DNA of 7,900 nucleotides from UBA8437 sp003445035. GTDB taxonomy: Bacteria; Planctomycetota; Planctomycetia; Planctomycetales; Planctomycetaceae. A model generated the notes under the pieces. The model saw only the letters and a list, made by a program, of their open reading frames with translations. It ran no database searches and had not been told where the DNA came from. Made by a program: the position numbers and the translations under genes. Position 1 is the stretch's first letter. Each line of letters begins with the position of its first letter. The stretch is taken from contig CALCHI010000443.1 in NCBI GenBank assembly GCA_937901285.1, positions 1-7,900 of the forward strand, in the 5' to 3' direction. Positions 1 through 5,447 of this stretch are shown piece after piece.

Positions 1-911
1 GGGCGGATCTGCCCGCTCTCAAAGGTGTAGATCATCGTGGCCTGGTCGAGCCGACGTCCGCCAACCTGGGACCGCAGCGTGGAAGCCGGGACGGGTGGGT
101 CGTATCCCAGGTAGCGGCCCATCAGGTAGGTGACCCCGCCAAAGGTGTGCACGGCTTGGCCCGACAGATGCACTCCGGCCGGGCGTTCGGTCCACTTGGC
201 GTACGGAGGAAGCGATTCGAGAATCGCTCCCCCGACGGTGACCTGTGATCTCAGGAAGGCGGTCAAACGTCCGTCGGCACCAAAGTGCAGAGTGGTCTCG
301 CTCTCGCCCTGTCCGGCACGAATCGTCGACACCTTGGTCCACTCGATGCCATCGGTGGACGTGACCAGGTGAGATTCGCGACTCGGGTTCGGGCCGGGGC
401 GGTGAGCGGCGGCGTAGTATCGTCCCTTGTGCTGAATGGGTTTCCAGAGAATGAAGCCGTCTCGGTAGACCGGTTGAGGCTTGCTCCATGCCCGGCCATC
501 ATCGGTATAACTCACCGAAACATGGAAACGGCCGCCGTTGAGACTGTTGATATAAAGGAAGAGCCGTTTGGGGGTTGGCAGCAGTTGCGCGTCCCGATCG
601 TCGCCGGATACGTCGAGTGTGACCGACGACTGCCAGGTCCTGGTGTCCGAGGAACGGATCACGGCCAGGTCGCCGTCCCGAGCCACGTGGCCCGTCCCCT
701 TGCGAAATGCCAGCCAATACTGGTCTTGCCACTTCACAAAAGCGGCGAATGCGTTGTGACGGCCGTCGCTCACAATTTTCCGGACGCTCTTGGCCTTGGC
801 CGGCAGGGCTGGCTCCGCGACGACACGCGTGGCAGCCATCGAAAGAGAAATCGTGACAGCCAGCGTCCAGAAACAGACATTTCGGTGTGTTATGTGCATT
901 CGTCTTGTCAT
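1..911 (-). CDS. Secreted sialidase-like (BNR/Asp-box) beta-propeller protein, C-terminus cut by window edge
   Basis: The frame is open for 303 codons from the ATG at 911 to the left edge, so the C-terminus is missing. Residues 1-33 form an N-terminal signal: basic MTRRMHITHR, a hydrophobic stretch at about 13-27, and a likely cleavage after VVA at 30-32. The mature part shows degenerate Asp-box repeats: SSDTRTW (87-93), YTDDGRAW (135-142) and STDGIEW (185-191). It also has sialidase-like strands, YWLAFRK (65-71) and ESETTLHFGADGRLTAFLR (203-221). The Arg in AFR and the Glu/Arg of the second motif sit where sialidases place triad and general-base residues, but this assignment is tentative. 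A later ATG (Met5, 899) is an alternative start that keeps the signal peptide. No Shine-Dalgarno is visible. It follows the 2280-1075 sialidase-like gene after 163 bases. It may be a glycan-binding or hydrolytic periplasmic or surface protein. The sialidase-like fold is fairly sure; the substrate is unknown. Confidence 0.82.
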   Translation of the reverse strand, partial: MTRRMHITHRNVCFWTLAVTISLSMAATRVVAEPALPAKAKSVRKIVSDGRHNAFAAFVKWQDQYWLAFRKGTGHVARDGDLAVIRSSDTRTWQSSVTLDVSGDDRDAQLLPTPKRLFLYINSLNGGRFHVSVSYTDDGRAWSKPQPVYRDGFILWKPIQHKGRYYAAAHRPGPNPSRESHLVTSTDGIEWTKVSTIRAGQGESETTLHFGADGRLTAFLRSQVTVGGAILESLPPYAKWTERPAGVHLSGQAVHTFGGVTYLMGRYLGYDPPVPASTLRSQVGGRRLDQATMIYTFESGQIR

Positions 912-988
912 TTAATTCGGGAGACCGAGGATTGGCCGGTGCCGGCGGGATAAGCCTTTAGCGTACACCACAACCTGCCATCTGGCAT
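908..988 (-). other. Possible 26-codon leader ORF overlapping the next start (ATGA)
   Basis: In the gap between the two sialidase-like genes, a short frame starts at ATG 988 (or GTG 994) and ends at TGA 910-908. The TGA shares bases with the ATG at 911 in an ATGA overlap, the arrangement seen in translationally coupled genes. The peptide begins MPDGRLWCTLKAYPAG and ends SVSRIK. Third codon positions are mostly G or C, as in the neighbouring genes. The same frame stays open far upstream inside the preceding gene, so chance is a serious explanation. No ribosome binding site stands at normal spacing; the only GGAG nearby lies inside the small hairpin at 998-1014. Unrecognised; possible coupling leader or non-coding. 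Confidence 0.15.
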
Positions 989-997
989 GCTCACGGT

Positions 998-1014
998 GGA
1001 GCAGTCGATGCTCC
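998..1014. repeat. Short hairpin in the gap between the two sialidase-like genes
   Basis: GGAGCA at 998-1003 pairs with TGCTCC at 1009-1014 around a 5-base loop, giving a perfect 6-base stem. No T-run follows on the transcribed (minus) strand, so it is not a standard intrinsic terminator. It lies 60 bases past the stop of the upstream gene and 87 bases before the next start. It could mark an RNA processing point or be chance. Confidence 0.3.
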
Positions 1015-1074
1015 GAAGGCTTGGCCAACGCTGCCTGGTCGGACCAGTCCCGACGCACAGCCGCCAACTCGGGA

Positions 1075-2280
1075 TCACATCGGTGGCGTCTTCCAGAACG
1101 TGCCGGTGATCCCGGTCACTCCGTTTTTGTTGCGGGCGTAACACGCCGTGAAGATACGACCGGGTTTCAGTTCCAGCGACGAACTGTACCCCTGGTTGCG
1201 ATCCGGAGCGGACCGCAGCAGCCAGGAGGTTGGCCCCCATGTCCGGCCCGCATCGTCGCTCAGCCGTGCGTACAGTCCAAACGGTGCAAAACGCCGGCCA
1301 AAGGTCAGCAGCAGCCGACCGTCGGAGAGCTTGAGCAGCCGAGGACATGCTCCGGAAGTGATGTTCGTTTCCACCGGATCCGTCCACGTCTTGCCGCCAT
1401 CCCGCGATTCATTCCGCCAGAACAGTCCGGAACGGCCATCCTGGCACTGGCCGGTGCGGTGCAGGGCCACGATGTGTCCTTCTCCCATATCGACGAGCCC
1501 GGGTTCGTAGTAGACGCGAGTCGTCTTTGCTCCTTTGGCGATCACGGTGGGAGGCGACCAGGTTCGACCGTTGTCATCCGATCGGTAGACGACATTGGAG
1601 GACAAGCCCCCGAGGCCTGTCCCCAGTGCCCCGTAGCAGGGTGCGAGTAGAGTCCCCGAGGAGAGACGGATCGGTTTCGAACAGGTCTGCAGCCGCGGTG
1701 CGAACAGCACGTTGTGATTCAGTGACCACGTGAGCCCCGAATTCTCGCTCCAGCACCAGAATCCACCGACGTTCGCGAACGGGTATTCGTGTTTGTGTCG
1801 ATGCGGAATCGATGCCCGCTCGGCTTCCCTCACGGGAACGACGGCATGCATGGCCAGCAGCCCGCCGACCTGTCCCCGGCCCAGGTGGATCGGCGCAAAC
1901 TCCTGGCCCCCTCCGGCAGCAAGTTGAGCGGCGTTCTCAACGTCCCAGGTCTCGCCACCGTCATAGGAACGAATCACCGTGATCACGCTGCGAGGGTGCG
2001 TGTGCCGCACTCGCTTTTGGCTGGGAGCCTGGCGAAACGCCATCAACAACTCCTGGCCCTCAAGTTTCACCACATGGGGAAAAGCGGTGTACTGCCGCGG
2101 GTCAAACAGAACGCTGGTCTGACGAACGCCAGTTGGTGTTTTGACGGAAATGGATCGATCGACCTCCGCGGCATTCACCGACTGCGGACGATGAATGGAT
2201 GCGAACCCCAGAACGCCGGTCGCGGCTTTCGCCGAATGTCCCAGGAATCGACGACGCGATCCGTCTTGTTGTTCTGTCAT
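1075..2280 (-). CDS. Tat-exported sialidase-like protein with five Asp boxes (exo-alpha-sialidase/BNR family)
   Basis: A complete 401-residue protein. The N-terminus has a twin-arginine signal, S8-R-R-R-F-L13, followed by a hydrophobic, alanine-rich segment (about 18-28) and a likely cleavage near VNAA (35-38). Five Asp-box repeats of the S-x-D-x-G-x-T-W type mark a sialidase-type propeller: SYDGGETW (105-112), SENSGLTW (178-185), SDDNGRTW (234-241), SRDGGKTW (292-299) and SDDAGRTW (341-348). The strand LLMAFRQ (78-84) resembles the first-arginine site of sialidases. YYEPGLVDMGEGHIVALHR (257-275) and CPRLLKLSDGRLLLTFGRR (312-330) resemble the Glu and second-Arg regions. The chain ends ITGTFWKTPPM, a natural end for this family. 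The start is fixed by a strong AGGAGG site nine bases upstream. Known sialidases cleave terminal sialic acids; the true sugar here is unknown, and related planctomycete proteins are usually only called exo-alpha-sialidase by fold. Tat use implies folding before export. Confidence 0.9.
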   Translation of the reverse strand: MTEQQDGSRRRFLGHSAKAATGVLGFASIHRPQSVNAAEVDRSISVKTPTGVRQTSVLFDPRQYTAFPHVVKLEGQELLMAFRQAPSQKRVRHTHPRSVITVIRSYDGGETWDVENAAQLAAGGGQEFAPIHLGRGQVGGLLAMHAVVPVREAERASIPHRHKHEYPFANVGGFWCWSENSGLTWSLNHNVLFAPRLQTCSKPIRLSSGTLLAPCYGALGTGLGGLSSNVVYRSDDNGRTWSPPTVIAKGAKTTRVYYEPGLVDMGEGHIVALHRTGQCQDGRSGLFWRNESRDGGKTWTDPVETNITSGACPRLLKLSDGRLLLTFGRRFAPFGLYARLSDDAGRTWGPTSWLLRSAPDRNQGYSSSLELKPGRIFTACYARNKNGVTGITGTFWKTPPM

Positions 2281-2289
2281 TTCGATAAC

Positions 2290-2295
2290 CCTCCT
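2290..2295 (-). promoter_or_regulatory. Shine-Dalgarno sequence of the 2280 gene
   Basis: On the minus strand AGGAGG is followed by nine bases and then the ATG at 2280. It is the only full-length Shine-Dalgarno sequence I see before any start in the window. It decides the start of the Tat-exported sialidase-like protein and suggests stronger or independent translation of that gene. Confidence 0.8.
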
Positions 2296-2317
2296 GGAGC
2301 GATGTCACTTCGCTCGG

Positions 2318-2371
2318 CGACTGGTGCTGTTTCCACACAGTCTCCGCGGTCCCGGGTTTTCAGACCAGTCG
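2318..2371. repeat. 8-base inverted repeat in the 129-base intergenic gap
   Basis: CGACTGGT at 2318-2325 and ACCAGTCG at 2364-2371 are perfect inverted copies separated by 38 bases, which include a GC-rich core (CTCCGCGGTCCCGGG). The pair fills most of the gap between the five-repeat propeller gene (stop at 2410) and the Shine-Dalgarno at 2290-2295. It could form a long stem-loop in the RNA or be an operator-like site. No T-run follows, so a classic terminator is unlikely. Confidence 0.35.
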
Positions 2372-2409
2372 GCGGCTACGGCTTTTCCGTCGTGCACATC
2401 AACGGCGGT

Positions 2410-3426
2410 TCATTCTCCGCGGCGGCTCTTCGCCAATGATACGCGGTAGAACCTGCCCCCTTTGCCGACAGCAGTCGAATAATACATCCACCAACGACGA
2501 TCGCGGCGGACAAGGTAGCACGCAAAACACGCGTATTCGTCGATGCTGCCTGGGGGGCCGTTGGTGAGTGTTGGAACGGAGTCCTTGACCCAATGGTCAC
2601 CATCCCCGCTGACGGCGTGAACAATGCCATTGTGATTCGGACCGGTCGTCCGATCGTTCTTGGCCCAGGCGCTGTACCACATGTGGAACTTGTCGCCTTC
2701 AATCATGACGAAGACGTTATAGACGTATCCCTCGTCAAACGACCCGACCCGACTCGGGCTGAGCACCGGCTGCCCCTGGTTGCTGCGGGTCCAGTGAATG
2801 CCGTCACGGCTGGTGGCATGACCAACCCGAAATGACTTCTGTGGCCCCACACCGTTGTACCAGAGATGCAGGAGGCCACGCTGGTCGCGGGCAACCGCCG
2901 GATGCAGCACCACCTGATCGTCGAATTGCCCTTTTTTTCCCGCCCCCAATACCGGTCGACCGCCGTTCTTGCGTTCCCACTGCTTGCCATCGTCGCTGGT
3001 GGCATAGCCGATCGTGTAGCGGCTGGCAGCGTCGCCGGCGGTGTACCACATGTGGAACTTACCGCCGAAACGCAGGACGGTGGGATGGTCGACTTTCGTG
3101 GAATCGAACGTGCCGGGCTCACCGTGTTTGAAGACAGGATTGCCGTTGTTCTGCTTTTCCCAGCGGATCCCGTCTTTGCTGGTCGCCAGCCCAATGGACC
3201 CGGTAAAGCGGTCGTCGGTGCGGCCGTTGTACCACATCCACCACGACTCTCCGACGCGAAGAATGCTCGGGTACTTGGCCTGCGTGGAATCAAATTTCCC
3301 CTGGCCACCGACATCGAGCACAACGGTGTTCGTTTTCTCGAACACGCGGTGCGGTCGTTCCGCGAACGTGGCAGAGCAGAAGACGAAGGCCAGGAGAATC
3401 GGCTGGACGAGTGAGAGCAATCTCAT
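2410..3426 (-). CDS. Secreted five-repeat beta-propeller protein, glycosidase-like (GH43/GH32/GH130-type fold)
   Basis: From the ATG at 3426 the protein has 338 residues. It begins with a Sec signal peptide, MRLLSLVQPILLAFVFCS, with cleavage probably after TFA (20-22). An in-frame ATG at 3468 would add 14 polar residues before the signal and is unlikely. The mature chain is five similar repeats of about 62 residues, each with three landmarks. The first is G-x-F/I-D: GKFD 43-46, GTFD 105-108, GQFD 166-169, GSFD 228-231, GSID 293-296. The second is an aromatic strand: WMWY 63-66, HMWY 125-128, HLWY 187-190, HMWY 248-251, WMYY 313-316. The third is a strand-turn such as GLATSKDGIRW (79-89), GYATSDDGKQW and GHATSRDGIHW, which degrades in the last two repeats. 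This is the layout of a five-bladed propeller. Glycosidases with this fold keep an acidic residue at a few defined places; here the Asp recurs in all five blades, so binding rather than catalysis is possible. Substrate unknown. Confidence 0.85.
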   Translation of the reverse strand: MRLLSLVQPILLAFVFCSATFAERPHRVFEKTNTVVLDVGGQGKFDSTQAKYPSILRVGESWWMWYNGRTDDRFTGSIGLATSKDGIRWEKQNNGNPVFKHGEPGTFDSTKVDHPTVLRFGGKFHMWYTAGDAASRYTIGYATSDDGKQWERKNGGRPVLGAGKKGQFDDQVVLHPAVARDQRGLLHLWYNGVGPQKSFRVGHATSRDGIHWTRSNQGQPVLSPSRVGSFDEGYVYNVFVMIEGDKFHMWYSAWAKNDRTTGPNHNGIVHAVSGDGDHWVKDSVPTLTNGPPGSIDEYACFACYLVRRDRRWWMYYSTAVGKGGRFYRVSLAKSRRGE

Positions 3427-3449
3427 ATTGGATCCCAGAAATGCGTCGC

Positions 3450-3467
3450 AAAATGGCTTTGAAGCCA
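3450..3467 (-). terminator. Weak stem-loop with T-run just before the five-repeat propeller gene
   Basis: On the minus strand TGGCT-TCAA-AGCCA (3467-3454) is followed directly by TTTT (3453-3450), a minimal intrinsic-terminator layout. The stem has only five pairs and the T-run is short, so termination would be inefficient. It lies 24 bases before the ATG at 3426 and far from the preceding stop at 3635-3633. That position fits a leader or attenuator-like element better than a 3' end. Confidence 0.22.
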
Positions 3468-3483
3468 CAAGCTTCTACCTGGT

Positions 3484-3497
3484 TCGGCTTTCGCCGA
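3484..3497 (-). repeat. Hairpin with GAAA tetraloop in the leader of the five-repeat propeller gene
   Basis: On the minus strand TCGGC-GAAA-GCCGA forms a five-base-pair stem closed by a GNRA-type tetraloop, a stable RNA fold. It stands 17 bases before the weak stem-loop at 3467-3450. Together they make a structured leader of about 75 bases ahead of the ATG at 3426. No known riboswitch consensus is recognised. Confidence 0.3.
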
Positions 3498-3632
3498 TTC
3501 ACGATTCGACATCGGTTTCGTGACGTCTGCTGACGGCATTGTGCAATGAAGAACGCCGACGTTTGATCGTTCCGATTCCCACTGAAAGACGCAACCTGAA
3601 ACACGAACCTCCCTCGTTCCGCATCGTTTTCC

Positions 3633-5195
3633 TCAACGCGTGTTCGGTGAATCGGCAAATCGCAGCGAGAACAGATCGGCGTCTTTCAGCACGAACCTGA
3701 GACGGACCGGTCGGCCTGTCAGCCTGCTGACGTCGGCACCGCCTTTCCAGACGACTGTCCGCTCCAGATCGTCGCCGAACGTCTCGTCGCAGTCGGCCAG
3801 GGAGTAGCCCCGGAGGGGCTTGCCTTCGACATCCTGAATTTCGACTCGCACACTGCCGGCCGCCCCGGTCGAGAAGTTGATGACCAGTTCTTTGCCGCCA
3901 AAGACGAGTGGCTTGGTGACCAATTCTCCACCTCTCAACGGAGCCTGAATTGAGGCAAAGCCGTCGATCCGTAATGAGTACCGCCGCAAGTAGGCGCTGT
4001 CGATATTGTTCTGAGTGAATTCCGTGATGTAGAGAGACAATTCGTTGGGGGCGCCGTCAAGAATCGATGGCGTTTCGAGCACACCCCAATTCAGGTTGTG
4101 GTCTCCGTAGAACCACGAGCCAATCCGCTGGGGCCCCGGACGAATGAAAGATTCCGGCCAGATGTAGAAATTCAGACCGTCGCGACTGGCCATGAACATC
4201 CCATCGGTCAAAGCCGTGCCTTCGCGAGGGCTGACCCTGGACCGCAACTTGCGGTGCTTCAGCTGCGGCAGAGCCTTCATCGAACTCGACCAGCCCCGGT
4301 CGAGGTACCGGGTGGGAAAGCCCAAGAAGATGTGAGGCGCACGGAAATAGGGAGTGACACCGTTGCTGTACAACTCGCTGTCGCCCGGCTTGGCGTACAC
4401 AGGGCGAGGCCGGTATTTCAACAGCACCGGAGCAGACCATCCGCTCATGTAGCTCTTCGACGAGGCCGTCAGGATGTCACGCCCGTGGGGGTGGGCTGTG
4501 TACTTGCGATTGAAGATGCGGTATTCACCACGGGCCGTGTCCCAGAAGGTCGTCAATTCGCCGTCGAGGTCGCCGGGAACACCCTCCGCGGGCCGTTTCG
4601 AAAGTGACCAGCGAATCCCATCCGGTGACGTAAGTGCCCGCACACCCAGCTTCTGGAACTCCGGAGACGTCCCACGGACCAGCGCCTTGTAGCGTTCTTC
4701 CGGCCGGCAATTGGGGTTGGTGTCCTTGAAGGGACACATCCCCCCCGTGCCGACACCATCCCAGATGATGTTGTTCTTTTTTGACCCCTGGAATTCAAAC
4801 ATCCCCAGCTTCGGCTTGGTCCAGTGAATTCCGTCCGTACTCACCGCGTAGCAGTAAGTGGCTCTGGTATCGACAATTCCCACTCCCTGGGGGTTCGTCG
4901 GATCGCCAGTCTTCCCCGGTTGGTATTTCCTGTTTCTCCCTCGGTAGTACATCCGGTAAATCGGCCCGTCCTGGAACACGCTCACATAGTTCACGCCGTT
5001 GCCTTCCCAGGGCTGGTCACATGTAAGAACTCTTTCGCGTGGAACGGGACGGTGCAATTGCAATCTGGCACCGTCCATCCTGTCAATCAGATAATCATCG
5101 ACAAACGGTTCCAGCCGTGACCCGATGTCGACAGGCCCTTCGGCCCGTGCAGTGACGGACAGCAGCAGCAGCAGCAGCAGTATTGTCAGCTTCAT
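3633..5195 (-). CDS. Secreted glycosidase-like five-bladed propeller protein with C-terminal beta-sandwich, planctomycete family of unknown function
   Basis: The chosen start at 5195 gives 520 residues and places a classic Sec signal at the very N-terminus: MKLTI, seven leucines, SVTARA, with cleavage before E19-G20. The frame stays open to an ATG at 5354, but those 53 extra residues are polar and would bury the signal. A weak purine-rich AAAGGGA precedes the start. The mature N-terminus, RLEPFVDDYLIDRMDG (27-42), together with WEGNGVNYVSVFQDG (63-77), YRMYYRG (80-86), YCYAVSTDGIHWTKPKLG (114-131) and the EFQGSKKNNIIW block (134-145), marks a family I recognise as recurrent in Planctomycetes, related in fold to GH32/GH43 propellers. 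ALTSPDGIRW (187-196) and FMASRDGLNFYIW (334-346) are further blade repeats. Residues from about 415 on (TKPLVFGG, then SVRVEIQD and LRFVLKDADLFSLRF) form a separate beta-sandwich. It could be a polysaccharide hydrolase or binder; no catalytic residue can be assigned with confidence. It follows the 6854-5448 DUF1501 gene by 252 bases. Confidence 0.86.
   Translation of the reverse strand: MKLTILLLLLLLSVTARAEGPVDIGSRLEPFVDDYLIDRMDGARLQLHRPVPRERVLTCDQPWEGNGVNYVSVFQDGPIYRMYYRGRNRKYQPGKTGDPTNPQGVGIVDTRATYCYAVSTDGIHWTKPKLGMFEFQGSKKNNIIWDGVGTGGMCPFKDTNPNCRPEERYKALVRGTSPEFQKLGVRALTSPDGIRWSLSKRPAEGVPGDLDGELTTFWDTARGEYRIFNRKYTAHPHGRDILTASSKSYMSGWSAPVLLKYRPRPVYAKPGDSELYSNGVTPYFRAPHIFLGFPTRYLDRGWSSSMKALPQLKHRKLRSRVSPREGTALTDGMFMASRDGLNFYIWPESFIRPGPQRIGSWFYGDHNLNWGVLETPSILDGAPNELSLYITEFTQNNIDSAYLRRYSLRIDGFASIQAPLRGGELVTKPLVFGGKELVINFSTGAAGSVRVEIQDVEGKPLRGYSLADCDETFGDDLERTVVWKGGADVSRLTGRPVRLRFVLKDADLFSLRFADSPNTR
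5160..5180. repeat. Seven-copy CAG/CTG trinucleotide repeat inside a signal peptide
   Basis: Seven perfect copies of CAG on the plus strand read as (CTG)7 on the coding strand and encode leucines 6-12 of the Sec signal of the 520-residue propeller protein. All seven leucines use the same codon. Slippage here would change the length of the hydrophobic core by whole residues without shifting the frame. Confidence 0.9.
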
Positions 5196-5428
5196 GGTTC
5201 CCTTTCCGGCACCGCGAGGTCGTACAGATCTGCTCGAAATCAATCGCCAGGTAACTTGTTCGAGTTGGTCGAGTGCGGGCTTCATCATCACAGTCTCCCG
5301 ATCCCGGCCGTGGTGTTCAACTGCCTCGATCCGGGACAAGCTCACCGACATCACCGGTCACACAGTTGAGCCGATGGAGTTCCTTGACCCCTGGAGCTAG
5401 CCGGATTGACACGAGCAGGCCCGGTCAC

Positions 5429-5446
5429 CGGCAGGAAACCCTGCCG
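5429..5446 (-). terminator. Strong stem-loop directly after the stop of the second DUF1501 gene
   Basis: On the minus strand CGGCAGG-GTTT-CCTGCCG forms a perfect seven-base-pair GC-rich stem with a four-base loop. It begins one base after the TAG stop at 5450-5448. No T-run follows (the next bases are GTGACCGGGCC), so it lacks the second part of an intrinsic terminator. It may protect the 3' end of the message, help Rho-dependent ending, or lower expression of the downstream propeller gene. The stem is certain; the role is inferred. Confidence 0.42.
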
Positions 5447-5447
5447 C

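Noticed and set aside
285..953. Long plus-strand open frame of 222 codons opposite the last sialidase-like gene
   Set aside because: Composition is Arg/Pro/Gly-rich without recognisable motifs, and the opposite strand encodes a coherent signal peptide and sialidase-type repeats.
1789..2439. Plus-strand open frame of 216 codons opposite the Tat sialidase-like gene
   Set aside because: It crosses the strong Shine-Dalgarno and start of the real gene and has no family features; it is a GC-rich shadow.
5302..5336. TCCCGG/CCGGGA inverted pair in the 252-base gap
   Set aside because: Only six bases with a 23-base spacer in GC-rich sequence, with no extension or position that suggests a role.
5196..5354. 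N-terminal extension of the 520-residue propeller protein to an ATG at 5354
   Set aside because: It would bury the Sec signal 53 residues inside the chain; the ATG at 5195 fits a normal signal peptide and has a purine-rich site upstream.
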